In this document: positions 54,165 through 63,553 of the stretch, in pieces
Numbering within the stretch: the stretch's first letter is position 1
Layout: every line of letters begins with the position of its first letter
Source of the DNA: Ardenticatenaceae bacterium
GTDB taxonomy: Bacteria; Chloroflexota; Anaerolineae; Promineifilales; Promineifilaceae
Length of the DNA: 64,000 nucleotides
Assembly (NCBI GenBank): GCA_020634245.1
Contig: JACKCC010000008.1
Location: 434,001-498,000 of the forward strand
Direction: 5' to 3'
Program-made: the position numbers and the translations under genes
Notes under the pieces: model-generated
Told to the model about the DNA's origin: nothing
Database searches by the model: none
The model's input: the letters and a program-made list of their open reading frames with translations, nothing else

Positions 54165-54641
54165 TCATAGATATTCGGGATGTTTGGCGATGAAGGTAGT
54201 GAGGCTTTGTAAGGCCGTTTCCCGCACCCTGTTCTGCACCATCGGCATCCAACCCAAGAACATACCCATCGGCCCCAAAGCCATCCGCGTCCAACGCCAC
54301 AAATCAAAGCTGTCCTGATGCCAGATGATCAGGCCATCCTGAAATGCAAAAGCGGCGTCGATGATGTTGTGGACTTTGCGGCCAGTCGAAAAGGTGTAGA
54401 TCGCTTCCCAGTGAGCACGGCCGTTCCGCTCATCTGCCTGTATGTCACGAAAATCGACTTGCAAATCCTGACCCCGTTCACAGAGCATGTGCCACATCGC
54501 TTTGGCTTGATGACCGTGCAAATCGGTAAAAACCGGGTCAGAAAAACGGATTTCTGGATGGTAGCAAGCAATCATGCCGGAGTAATCTCGTTGCTGAAAA
54601 GCAGTATAAAACTGCTCGATAAGTTCCCGGTTCGCGCTCAT
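54165..54641 (-). CDS. SnoaL/NTF2-like protein
   Basis: 158 residues from the ATG at 54641, overlapping the preceding ferredoxin-like gene stop by 4 bases (ATGA). NRELIEQFYTAFQQRDYSGM IACYHPEIRFSDPVFTDLHG, IYTFSTGRKVHNIIDAAFAF, and W.QDSFDLWRW are typical of NTF2-like small-molecule binding folds. Role within the FDH cluster unknown; perhaps assembly or a ketosteroid-isomerase-type enzyme. Confidence 0.8.
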   Translation of the reverse strand: MSANRELIEQFYTAFQQRDYSGMIACYHPEIRFSDPVFTDLHGHQAKAMWHMLCERGQDLQVDFRDIQADERNGRAHWEAIYTFSTGRKVHNIIDAAFAFQDGLIIWHQDSFDLWRWTRMALGPMGMFLGWMPMVQNRVRETALQSLTTFIAKHPEYL

Positions 54642-55327
54642 TGTTTTTTCCGCTTGCGCCGCGTTTGCTGGAAAATTTCGTCGGGGCTGAGGCCCTGCTC
54701 CAGCATCGCCTGCCGCTTGGGTTTGAGCGCGCCAGTGGGGCAAACGCCAACACATTGGCCGCAGAAGACGCAGGTCGTATCGGGCATCCCGTCGCCCATG
54801 AAGGTACCGATTTGGGTGTGGAAGCCACGGCCGTTAAAGCTAAGGGCAAACGTATACTGGGCATCCTCAGCGCAAACCTGCACGCAGCGCCAGCAGTTGA
54901 TGCATTGATTGTAATCGCGCAGGTAAAACGGATTGTCGTCATAAATGGGGGCCGTGCGCTTTTCGCCGCCGTTAAAGCGAGTCTTGTCCGCGCCATATGC
55001 TTCCAGATGGGCCAAAATCTCCGGCGCTTCTTCCAAATTGACAGTCGAAGCCAGCATTTCCAGAATGGTGCGCCGACCACGCCGCACAGCTTCGCTTTGC
55101 GTGTTGACATTCATCCCCTCAGCCACCTGGGTGACGCAAGCCGCCGCCTGCACCCGCCAGCCCACATCCACTGAACACAAGCGGCACAGCCCGTTGGCCG
55201 ACAAATGCGGATGGTAGCAAATGACGGGAATATCGATCCCCGCTTCTTTGGCGGCATCATAAATCGTTGTGCCCGCCGGTACAGTCACTTCTTGTCCGTC
55301 AATGGTGAGGGTGATGGATTTAGTCAT
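54638..55327 (-). CDS. NuoG-N/HoxU-like ferredoxin subunit of FDH 2
   Basis: 229 residues. [2Fe-2S] domain (CYHPHLSANGLCRLCSVDV, AACVTQV), then two [4Fe-4S] motifs (CINCWRCVQVCAEDAQ; CVFCGQCVGVCPTGAL). It corresponds to the N-terminal quarter of the Sec-FDH at 44252, here as a separate protein, and is the electron link between the catalytic and NuoEF subunits. Its start is 4 bases into the upstream fdhD stop, indicating coupling. Confidence 0.9.
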   Translation of the reverse strand: MTKSITLTIDGQEVTVPAGTTIYDAAKEAGIDIPVICYHPHLSANGLCRLCSVDVGWRVQAAACVTQVAEGMNVNTQSEAVRRGRRTILEMLASTVNLEEAPEILAHLEAYGADKTRFNGGEKRTAPIYDDNPFYLRDYNQCINCWRCVQVCAEDAQYTFALSFNGRGFHTQIGTFMGDGMPDTTCVFCGQCVGVCPTGALKPKRQAMLEQGLSPDEIFQQTRRKRKKQ

Positions 55328-56124
55328 TTAGTCTCCAGTCTCGTAGTCTCTATTCTGTACCCTAAAATTCGCTCCGGGTGAGTGTAAATCCGCATCCGAT
55401 CCTGGCGCAGATAGGCGACGATGGTGATGTTCCACGCTTCGGCCAGGGCCACGGAAAGGCTGGTGGGCGAGGTGCGGGAACAGATGATGGGGATGCCCAT
55501 GCGCCGCGCTTTGTTGATCATTTCGCTGCTGATCCGACCGCTGCTGAGCAAAATCCTGTCCTCGGTAACAACATTGGCCTGCAAAGCAGCCCCGGCCAGT
55601 TTGTCCAGGCAGTTGTGGCGGCCGACATCCTCGACTTGCAGTAAAACTTGATCGTGAGTGGCGAGAACGGCCGTATGCACCCCTCTCGCTTCTCTGTACA
55701 TTTCAGCCCCCAAATGAAGCTGTTTCATCAACGCAATTAACTGCTCAGGCGTCGCTGCCAAATCCGAATCCAGCGGCTCATGCTTTTGCGATAAATCATC
55801 AAAGGTCACGCCACCGCCACAGCCGGCGGTAACGATGGCCCGCTTGGGCAGTTCCAGCCCGGCATCTTGCAGCCAGACATCGACGCAGGTTTTGCTTTTA
55901 GACGGCCGTACCAGACGCACGTCTGCAGCATTCTGAATCAGCCCCTCGTTGAACAAAAAGCCCAGCGCCAATTGATCCAGGTTGTGCGGCGAACACATGA
56001 ACGTCGCCAATTCCTGGCCATTAACCGAAATACAGGCCAACGCCTCCTCGACAACGGCACCGTCAATGGTTTGCGGGCCATGTCCGTTTAAGCTGATGTA
56101 GGTTGCAGGTTTGGTTCCAGTCAT
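55324..56124 (-). CDS. fdhD: Formate dehydrogenase accessory sulfurtransferase FdhD
   Basis: 266 residues. ELATFMCSPHNLDQLALGFL FNEGLI, RAIVTAGCGGGVTFDDL, VHTAVLATHDQVLLQVEDVG RHNCLDKL and ISSEMINKARRMGIPIICSR SPTSL are FdhD landmarks. FdhD transfers sulfur from IscS to the Mo-bis-MGD cofactor of formate dehydrogenases. It could serve both FDHs here. It overlaps the ferredoxin subunit gene. Confidence 0.93.
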   Translation of the reverse strand: MTGTKPATYISLNGHGPQTIDGAVVEEALACISVNGQELATFMCSPHNLDQLALGFLFNEGLIQNAADVRLVRPSKSKTCVDVWLQDAGLELPKRAIVTAGCGGGVTFDDLSQKHEPLDSDLAATPEQLIALMKQLHLGAEMYREARGVHTAVLATHDQVLLQVEDVGRHNCLDKLAGAALQANVVTEDRILLSSGRISSEMINKARRMGIPIICSRTSPTSLSVALAEAWNITIVAYLRQDRMRIYTHPERILGYRIETTRLETK

Positions 56125-56153
56125 TTTCGTTATCGGTAAGCGGTAATCAGTGA

Positions 56154-56186
56154 ACGGTAATCCGATAACCGATTACGGATTACCGT
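56154..56186. repeat. Intercistronic hairpin (ACGGTAATCCG type)
   Basis: ACGGTAATCCG (56154-56164) pairs with CGGATTACCGT (56176-56186). The hairpin covers the last codons of the NuoEF gene, between it and fdhD. Confidence 0.65.
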
Positions 56187-57918
56187 TTACCAGTTCCGGC
56201 CACAATTTGATTGCGCTCATTACCGCCGAGGCTGCCGTCTGACCCAGGCCGCAGAGCGAGGTTTCAGTCATCGTAAAGCCGATGTCGAGCAGGGTTTGTT
56301 TGTCGGTTGGTTGAGGACCACCGTCGTGAGCGATCCGATCCAGGATTTCCATTTGCCGTTGAGTGCCCAGCTGGCAGGGAAAACATTTGCCGCAGCTTTC
56401 GTGGGCAAAGAAATGGCTGAGTTGATAGAGCGCCTGCCGCAGATCGGCCGTTTCATCAAAGACCATGATGACGCCGGAACCCAACGGGAAGCCGTTGGCG
56501 CGGGAATCTTCGTAGGTCAAAGGCACATCCAACTTATCCGGGCCGATAAAGGCGCCGGCCGCGCCGCCCATCAAAACGGCTTTGATTGCTTTGCCACCGG
56601 GTACGCCGCCGGCCATCTCGATCAGTTCCCGCGTCGTCAGGCCAAAGGGGACTTCGTAGACGCCTGGTTTGGCTACGTGACCGCTGAAGCAGAACCATTT
56701 GGTTCCCGGCGACCCTTTTGTGCCCAGCTTGAGCCATTCGTCCAGCCCAACGGAGATGACGGCCAGAACAGCGGCGAAGGTTTCGACGTTGTTGATGACG
56801 GTGGGCTGCTGGAAGAGGCCTTGCGTCGTGGGGAAGGGCGGCTTGATGCGGGGAAAGCCCCGTTTGCCCTCGATGGCTTCAAAAAGAGCCGTTTCTTCGC
56901 CGCAGATGTAAGCGCCCGCGCCCAGCCGGACTTCGATGTCGAAGTGGAAACCGGGACGGCCCATGATGTTACGCCCCAGGTAACCGGCCTGGCGGGCCAG
57001 GGTTACGGCCGTTACCAACCGCCGGTAAGCCCGTGGATATTCACCACGTACAAAAATCCAGCCATTCTCCGCGCCCACTGTGTAAGCGGCAATCGTCATC
57101 GCCTCAATCAGGCTGAACGGGTCTTCCTCCAGCAAGCCGCGATCCTTGAACGTGCCCGGCTCGCTCTCGTCGGCATTGGCAATGATGTGCTTTTGACTGG
57201 GGTCGCCGGGTGCGCTGCGCGTGTATTTCCACTTTTGACCGGTGGGGAACATCGCCCCGCCGCGCCCCAAGATACCGCTGGCTTCCAGCATTTCGACGAT
57301 TGCTTCCGGCGTCATGGCCAGCGCTTTTTTGAGGCCAGTGTAACCGTCATGCTTTTCGTAATCGGCCAGGCTCCAGGGGATGACTTTGCCAGCGCGGGCC
57401 AGCTTGAGCAGGGGGTATCCGTATTTCTGAATACGCGGTTCTGGATGCGCCCCGGCCAGGAAATTGTTAACGTCGGCCGGGGTCAGATGACCGGCCGGAT
57501 CGTGGCCGAAGAGGGCGTTGGGGCCATGTTCGCACATACCCAGGCAGGGAACGCGCTCATAGGTAACGCTACCATCGGAACTGGTCTGACCATCTTGCAA
57601 GCCCAGCCGATCTTCCAGCGTGCCGATGAAGTCCGCCGAACCAGCCAGGCGGCAGGCCACATCATCGCAAACGCGGATAACGCGCCTGGCTGTCGGTTCG
57701 TTGTAGAACATGGTGTAGAACTCAATCACGCCGTGGATGTCGGCCAGGGGAACGCGCAGGGTTTGGCCAATGGCTTGCTGGACTTCACGGGGCAGCCAGC
57801 CGTAGACGGCCTGGGCTTCATGAAGGAGGGGGAGCAGAGCATCACGGGAACGGCCGTTATACCTCTCCAAAATCGGCTGTAGAGGAGTTAAATCAACAGA
57901 TGTGGTTACTGCGGTCAC
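56173..57918 (-). CDS. NuoE-NuoF fusion, diaphorase subunit of formate dehydrogenase 2
   Basis: 581 residues, collinear with the protein at 46277-47956. NuoE part: VCDDVACRLAGS and CLGMCEHGPNALFG. NuoF part: GRGGAMFPTGQKW, NADESEPGTFKDRG, GAGAYICGEETAL, ESCGKCFPCQLG, LCGLGQTAASAV. All flavin and Fe-S ligands look intact. It is first in the FDH 2 operon in transcription order (NuoEF, fdhD, ferredoxin subunit, ...). It oxidises/reduces NAD(P)H. Confidence 0.92.
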   Translation of the reverse strand: MTAVTTSVDLTPLQPILERYNGRSRDALLPLLHEAQAVYGWLPREVQQAIGQTLRVPLADIHGVIEFYTMFYNEPTARRVIRVCDDVACRLAGSADFIGTLEDRLGLQDGQTSSDGSVTYERVPCLGMCEHGPNALFGHDPAGHLTPADVNNFLAGAHPEPRIQKYGYPLLKLARAGKVIPWSLADYEKHDGYTGLKKALAMTPEAIVEMLEASGILGRGGAMFPTGQKWKYTRSAPGDPSQKHIIANADESEPGTFKDRGLLEEDPFSLIEAMTIAAYTVGAENGWIFVRGEYPRAYRRLVTAVTLARQAGYLGRNIMGRPGFHFDIEVRLGAGAYICGEETALFEAIEGKRGFPRIKPPFPTTQGLFQQPTVINNVETFAAVLAVISVGLDEWLKLGTKGSPGTKWFCFSGHVAKPGVYEVPFGLTTRELIEMAGGVPGGKAIKAVLMGGAAGAFIGPDKLDVPLTYEDSRANGFPLGSGVIMVFDETADLRQALYQLSHFFAHESCGKCFPCQLGTQRQMEILDRIAHDGGPQPTDKQTLLDIGFTMTETSLCGLGQTAASAVMSAIKLWPELVNGNP

Positions 57919-58053
57919 GTGGGCACCTCGTTACAGAATCACAAGTTAGCGGGATATGCCCCATTTTATGAGAAACTGACACAAAATCAAAGATGTACTC
58001 AAGAATGTGAGATGGGGATGAGAAACGGCCGTGTCAGAACACATACCCAAGCA

Positions 58054-60990
58054 TTATGCCTCATTTTCCACCCCTATAGTCCTCAGCCAAACCCGAAACA
58101 CAGAGCCTTTGCCAAACTCGCTGGCCGCCTCTACCCGCCCGCCATGCAAATCAACAATCTCTTTAACAATTCCCAGGCCCAGGCCTGTTCCCGGCACGCC
58201 TAACTGAGCCACACGCTGCCCGCGGTAAAATCGCTCAAACAAATGCGGCATATCATCCGGATCAATTCCCATCCCCGTATCTTGAAGCATCAGGCAAACC
58301 TCGTCATTTTCCTGGTAAGTCTTGACTTCAATGCTGCCTTCAGGTGTGTAATTGACAGCATTGGTCAATAGATTGGTGACAACCTGGGTTAATTGGTGCG
58401 GTGCAGCCAATATCAATGGCAGATCCGTATCCGGTAAAAACCGTAATCGGAGGCCAGCAGCATTAATTTGTGGCAGTTGTGCTGTAACAACCTGGGAAAC
58501 AATCTCATTCAAATCGACCGGCTTGAACATTCCACCTTGATCTCGGCTCGCTTCCAGGCGCGAAAGGTCCAGAATATCTTCTACTAATTGGCGAATCCGA
58601 GCCGTCTCTTTTTGCAGCACAGACACATAATGTTCTCGCCGATCGGCGCGGCCCCGTTCTAGTAAATCCAGATACATGGTCAAATTGGTAATCGGCGTGC
58701 GTAGTTCATGGGAGACGTCGGACACAAATTTGGATTTTAAGCGGTCCAACTGTTGTAGTTGTTCGTTGGCTCCGGCCAGTTCCTGAGTCCGCTCGGCCAC
58801 TCTTTTTTCCAATTCGGCTGCGTGCAGGCGCATCTGGTCGTTCAGCCTTATTGTTTCCAACGATCGCCCAATTTCTTCGCCCACGGTTACTGCCAGGTGA
58901 ATGTCGCTGTCAGAAAATTCCCTGGTTTTTTGAGAATGAACGCCTATAACACCGATAATTTGTTCGCGCAGGGCTATAGGGACCATCAGGATGGAGTTGA
59001 TGCCTCTATCTGTGAGAACACTTTTCATTTCGGGTGGTAGAGAAAGATGGCTAATGTCTGACAAAGCAACTGCCACCCCGTTGTCGAAAAATCGTTGCAA
59101 CACAGGGTTCCCTTTTACCGGAACGTGCCTGTTCTTGATCGAGGATAACTCATCGGACAAACTTTCAGCAATAATGCGAACATTCTCGCGAGTCTCATCA
59201 AGTAGAGCACAGACGGTTTGCGGCACACCAAAGTAACGAGCCAATTCCACGCAGCCGATTTGGAGCATTTCGGTTTCATTTTGGGAAACGGCCGTAGCCG
59301 CAATGATCCGGTTCAATAAATCTAGTTCTCGTGCCCGCTGCCGCGTTTCCTCAAAAAGCCGCGCATTTTGAATCGCCACGCCAACCTGCCGGCCCACCAA
59401 TTCCGCCGAACTCCGATCTCTTTCGGAAAAAATATTTTCTTGCGAAAAATAGAAAAGACCCAACGCTCCCAAACAAGTATCACCGGCAACAATAGGCACA
59501 AACAAAAACGCTTGAACACCGGCAGCTATCCATTCTGTCAAAGCATCGGGATGATCGGCATAAGCATGTTCCATAATCGCCTGGCGCGTTTTCGTAACCC
59601 GCCAGGCTAATCCACGTCCTTCGGGAACAGGCCGCCACTCCAATGCTTCCGGCATGTTAAATAAATAGGGATATGTCATCATTTGACCGTCAGTCGATAC
59701 CAGCGCCAGCGCCGCACCATCCGCATCGACCAAACCGGCCGCCAATTCAACCACTTGTTTCAAAACGTGGGGCAAATCCAGGGTAGCATTCGTTGCCTGG
59801 ACGACCTGGCTGACCTGCTGCTCGCGGCGCAGGTTTTCCCCTTTCTCAGCAAAAAGTTGGGCATTATGCAGCACAAGCGATGCCTGCACGGCAAATGCGG
59901 AAAGGATACGTGCATGCTTGGGCAAGTAAAAATTCGGCTCCTGCTTATCCAATGAAAGCAGTACATAAATTTCGCCTTCAACGATAATGGGAACCCCAAT
60001 CCAACTACGAATATGGGCGCCAGCTTCAATTGTGATCCAACCCGGATATTTTGCTGTATCAGGAATGATGACGGGCTGTTTGAATTGGATGAGCTGCGAC
60101 AAATTAGGCGTTTCTTCGATTATAAAAACTGTGTTTTCTGCTTTAGCCGCCTGGTCGAGTAAAGGATCACGCTCACGGGTACGAACAACAACGGCACGGC
60201 CGTTTCCCACCCGCAGCAAACTCATCGTGTCATACGGCACAACGCGACCAATCTGGTCGAGCAAAATATCCATGACTTCATCCAGGTCCAGCGTCGCACT
60301 CAACGCCAACCCGGCTTCCCGCAATGACTCGGCCAGAATCCGCTGCTCCCGGTCGGCATCCTGTATGGCCTTACGACGAGTGACATCCTGCTTCATAGCA
60401 ATATAACGGCTGATCTGTCCCTTTTCGTTCAAAACCGGTGTGATGGTTTGCTCTTCCGTGTACAGGCTGCCGTCTTTGCGCCGGTTCACCAATTCGCCCT
60501 GCCAGACACTGCCGCCCATGATCGTCTGCCACATCTGAGCATAAAAAGCATCGTCATGCTGGCCCGATTTCAAAATATTGGGGGTCTGCCCAATTACCTC
60601 ATCCGGCAAATAGCCGGTTAATTGGGTAAATGCAGGGTTAATCCAGGTAATACGGCCGTTATCATCCGTAATCACAATTGCATTCGCCGCCGACGCCAGA
60701 GCCGCACTCTGCCAATGGAGCTGCGTCTCCGCTGCTTCTAGATTAACTATCGCCCGACTCAAATCATCTTGCAATTGGGAAAAATAATGAAACCCCAAAT
60801 GAGTCATTAAAAAAGCAATCAACAGGCCAATCGCCGAATTGACTAATACAGCAGAAACAGAAAGCCCCAACCCGAAATAATTATAAGCTTCCGCGATAAA
60901 AACCAGGCAGGCAGCAGCCAAAAACACAACCCATCTGGCTCGTCGCAAACCTTGGAATTCATGTCGTTTGGCAGGCGGTGTACTCTTCAT
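58054..60990 (-). CDS. Membrane sensor histidine kinase with PAS and GAF domains
   Basis: 978 residues from the ATG at 60990 (a TTG at 61014 behind GGGGAGG is an alternative). Two membrane helices (about residues 20-70), a PAS/PAC domain (about 95-210; ITDDNGRITWINPAF), then three GAF-type domains (about 225-375, 390-545, 560-720). HisKA has the phosphorylated His in SDVSHELRTPITNL, and HATPase has N box NLLTNAVNYTPEG, G1 DTGMGIDPDD and G2 GTGLGLGIVKEIV. No response regulator is adjacent. The signal is unknown; the many GAF domains suggest redox, light or nucleotide sensing. Confidence 0.9.
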   Translation of the reverse strand: MKSTPPAKRHEFQGLRRARWVVFLAAACLVFIAEAYNYFGLGLSVSAVLVNSAIGLLIAFLMTHLGFHYFSQLQDDLSRAIVNLEAAETQLHWQSAALASAANAIVITDDNGRITWINPAFTQLTGYLPDEVIGQTPNILKSGQHDDAFYAQMWQTIMGGSVWQGELVNRRKDGSLYTEEQTITPVLNEKGQISRYIAMKQDVTRRKAIQDADREQRILAESLREAGLALSATLDLDEVMDILLDQIGRVVPYDTMSLLRVGNGRAVVVRTRERDPLLDQAAKAENTVFIIEETPNLSQLIQFKQPVIIPDTAKYPGWITIEAGAHIRSWIGVPIIVEGEIYVLLSLDKQEPNFYLPKHARILSAFAVQASLVLHNAQLFAEKGENLRREQQVSQVVQATNATLDLPHVLKQVVELAAGLVDADGAALALVSTDGQMMTYPYLFNMPEALEWRPVPEGRGLAWRVTKTRQAIMEHAYADHPDALTEWIAAGVQAFLFVPIVAGDTCLGALGLFYFSQENIFSERDRSSAELVGRQVGVAIQNARLFEETRQRARELDLLNRIIAATAVSQNETEMLQIGCVELARYFGVPQTVCALLDETRENVRIIAESLSDELSSIKNRHVPVKGNPVLQRFFDNGVAVALSDISHLSLPPEMKSVLTDRGINSILMVPIALREQIIGVIGVHSQKTREFSDSDIHLAVTVGEEIGRSLETIRLNDQMRLHAAELEKRVAERTQELAGANEQLQQLDRLKSKFVSDVSHELRTPITNLTMYLDLLERGRADRREHYVSVLQKETARIRQLVEDILDLSRLEASRDQGGMFKPVDLNEIVSQVVTAQLPQINAAGLRLRFLPDTDLPLILAAPHQLTQVVTNLLTNAVNYTPEGSIEVKTYQENDEVCLMLQDTGMGIDPDDMPHLFERFYRGQRVAQLGVPGTGLGLGIVKEIVDLHGGRVEAASEFGKGSVFRVWLRTIGVENEA

Positions 60991-61014
60991 CAACTTACCC
61001 AACACCCAGGTCAA

Positions 61015-61541
61015 CAGCCCTCCCCAACAGTGTCAACAAAACACACTTCAAAAACAACCAGGGCGAATCGAGTTAAACACCGTACCATCATATCACGTTT
61101 CCGTACATATGAGTCAATTCTGCGCCAAGTAACCCTCCTAAATTAGAGCCTTCATACCCAACAAAAGACTCCTGGATCGCCCAATTTGCAAAAAATCTTC
61201 AAAACAAGAACAAGATGCTAACAATTCAAAACATTTTACAGGTAAAAATCTGCCCTGTTTTCACCAACCATGACAACTATCATGTTAGCTAAATGACTTT
61301 TGTTATTGGGTTCCCTATAGAACTTGGGTATGATAAAGGTTGTCCAATCAAGCAATCTACGTTACAAACATGTAGAGGGTAAGCTGCAAAAAGTCTTTTG
61401 GTAAAAACCATTATTTTTTGTGGTTTACTTGGGGAAAACGGGAGAACCCTTGCCGTTTAATTCAAAACACTTTCCCGTATTCACCAGCCACTTAACATCG
61501 TTATTTTTAGAACCCAAATAATTTTCAAAAGGAGCATATCT
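61015..61541. other. Long intergenic region upstream of fhs
   Basis: About 530 bases, AT-richer than the surrounding coding DNA. No ORF, tRNA or known riboswitch was recognised. It contains a possible -10 TATGAT at 61329-61334 with a weak TTGGGT 17 bases before, and two partly similar segments (near 61226 and 61460, ATTCAAAACA ... TTCACCAxCCA). Confidence 0.35.
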
Positions 61542-63440
61542 ATGTTTACCCCGACCCCACTAAAGCTGCGCACCCCGGTGCCTAGTGACATTGAAATTGC
61601 CCAAGAGGCGACCCTTAAACCCATCACCCAAATCGCGGAAGAAGTCGGGCTGCTGCCCGAAGAACTAGAACTCTACGGCAATTACAAAGCCAAAGTTCAT
61701 CTATCCGTCCGCGATAGATTGGCCGACCGCCCCAATGGTAAATACATCGATGTCACAGCTATCACCCCCACCCCACTGGGTGAAGGTAAAACCACCACCA
61801 CTGTTGGCTTAAGTCAAGCGCTGGGTGCTCATCTTGGCCAAAAGGTAATAACCTGCATCCGCCAGCCATCACAGGGGCCAACCTTTGGCATCAAAGGTGG
61901 TGCCGCCGGCGGTGGCTACTCCCAAATCATCCCCATGGAGGATTTCAACCTGCATTTGACCGGTGACATTCACGCGATAACGGCCGCTAACAACCTCTTG
62001 GCCGCCGCCATTGATGTACGGATGCACCACGAATCCTACCAATCCGATGAACGTCTCTTCAACGCCCTCTGCCCAGTAGGTAAAGATGGCAGCCGCAGCT
62101 TCTCCCCCGTCATGTTCAAGCGCCTCCAAAAACTGGGCATTGACAAAACCGATCCCAACGACCTTACCGCCGAAGAAATCAGCAAATTCTCCCGCCTGGA
62201 CATCGATCCCGACACCATCACCTGGCGGCGCGTCGTCGACACCAATGACCGCTACCTGCGCGGCATCACCATCGGGCGCGGCAAAAACGAGAAGTTCCAG
62301 CGAGAAACCGGTTACGACATCACCGTTGCCAGCGAAATCATGGCCATCCTGGCCCTGACCACCAGCCTGGCCGACATGCGCGACCGGTTAGGTAGCATGG
62401 TCATTGGCCAGAGCAAAGTCGGCGACGCCATTACCGCCGATGATCTCGGCGTTGGCGGCGCATTAACCGTCCTCATGAAAGACGCCATCATGCCCAACCT
62501 GATGCAGACATTAGAAGGCACGCCGGCCCTGGTTCATGCCGGTCCTTTCGCCAACATCGCCCACGGCAACAGCTCCATCGTCGCCGACCAGATCGCCCTC
62601 AAGCTCGTTGGCCCCGACGGCTACGTCCTCACCGAATCCGGCTTTGGCGCTGACATCGGCATGGAAAAATTCTTCAACATCAAATGCCGTTACAGCGGCC
62701 TCATCCCCAACGCCGTCGTCCTGGTGGCCACGATTCGCGCCCTGAAGATGCACGGCGGCGGCCCCAAAGTGGTTGCCGGCAAGCCGCTGGACCCGGCCTA
62801 CACCGAAGAAAATCTGGAACTGCTGGAGAAAGGCTGCGTCAATATGGTCGTCCATATCAAAAACGCGCTGCGCTTTGGCATTCCGGTCGTCGTCGCCGTT
62901 AACCGCTTCAAAGACGATACCGACAACGAAGTCGCCCTGGTACGTAAAATCGCCCTGGAAGCGGGCGCGGAAGACGCGGTGATGAGCAATCACTGGACGG
63001 AAGGCGGTAAAGGCGCGGTTGAGCTGGGCAAAGCGGTTATGGCTGCCTGCGAAAAACCAAGCAACTTCAAGTTCCTCTACCCGCTGGAAATCTCCATCAA
63101 AGAAAAAATCGAAACCATCGCTAAAGAAATTTATGGCGCGGATGGTGTCGAATACTCTGAGAAAGCGGAAGAGCAGATCGCTGACTACAACCGGCTGGGC
63201 TTTAACAAGCTGCCAATGTGCATGGCCAAGACGCACTTGAGCCTGAGCCACGACCCGACGTTGAAAGGAGCGCCTAAGGGCTTTATTTTGCCGGTGCGTG
63301 AGATTCGGGCCAGCGTTGGTGCCGGGTTCCTCTACCCACTGCTGGGTGAAATGAGCACGATGCCTGGTCTGCCCACTCGCCCGGTCTTCTATGATGTTGA
63401 CCTGGATTTGGAGACGGGCAAGGTACTGGGCTTGTTCTAA
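61542..63440 (+). CDS. fhs: Formate-tetrahydrofolate ligase, eukaryote-like long form
   Basis: 632 residues versus about 557 in most bacteria. It makes 10-formyl-THF from formate, THF and ATP. P-loop TPTPLGEGKTTTTVGLSQAL (about 73-92), then PSQGPTFGIKGGAAGGGYSQ, DFNLHLTGDIHAITAANNLL. LDIDPDTITWRRVVDTNDRY, VFVHAGPFANIAHGNSS-like segments and the ending MSTMPGLPTRPVFYDVDLD...GLF match the synthase domain of eukaryotic C1-THF synthase much better than the clostridial type. RBS AAAGGAG. It links the formate made nearby to folate C1 metabolism. Contains no ACGGCCGT. Confidence 0.93.
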   Translation: MFTPTPLKLRTPVPSDIEIAQEATLKPITQIAEEVGLLPEELELYGNYKAKVHLSVRDRLADRPNGKYIDVTAITPTPLGEGKTTTTVGLSQALGAHLGQKVITCIRQPSQGPTFGIKGGAAGGGYSQIIPMEDFNLHLTGDIHAITAANNLLAAAIDVRMHHESYQSDERLFNALCPVGKDGSRSFSPVMFKRLQKLGIDKTDPNDLTAEEISKFSRLDIDPDTITWRRVVDTNDRYLRGITIGRGKNEKFQRETGYDITVASEIMAILALTTSLADMRDRLGSMVIGQSKVGDAITADDLGVGGALTVLMKDAIMPNLMQTLEGTPALVHAGPFANIAHGNSSIVADQIALKLVGPDGYVLTESGFGADIGMEKFFNIKCRYSGLIPNAVVLVATIRALKMHGGGPKVVAGKPLDPAYTEENLELLEKGCVNMVVHIKNALRFGIPVVVAVNRFKDDTDNEVALVRKIALEAGAEDAVMSNHWTEGGKGAVELGKAVMAACEKPSNFKFLYPLEISIKEKIETIAKEIYGADGVEYSEKAEEQIADYNRLGFNKLPMCMAKTHLSLSHDPTLKGAPKGFILPVREIRASVGAGFLYPLLGEMSTMPGLPTRPVFYDVDLDLETGKVLGLF

Positions 63441-63490
63441 TCCGTTAGTCTGGTAGTCCGGCTGACGATAACCATATGGTTATAAATGGG

Positions 63491-63523
63491 AAACGCCTGG
63501 CGTGAGTCAGGCGTTTTCTTTTT
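63491..63523 (+). terminator. Terminator after fhs
   Basis: 9-bp stem AAACGCCTG / CAGGCGTTT with 8-base loop and T-rich tail. Confidence 0.85.
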
Positions 63524-63553
63524 GACGGCGCCTGATTAACGTATACTTGGGAC

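Noticed and set aside
56296..57882. 528-residue open frame antisense to NuoEF 2 (and similar long ones at 1838-3343, 46397-47407, 51272-52327)
   Set aside because: These are mirror frames of well-supported genes in GC-rich DNA; they have no ribosome site or recognisable domain, and the sense frames carry full family motifs.
61015..61541. THF or other riboswitch upstream of fhs
   Set aside because: No conserved riboswitch core could be recognised; the region was left as unexplained.
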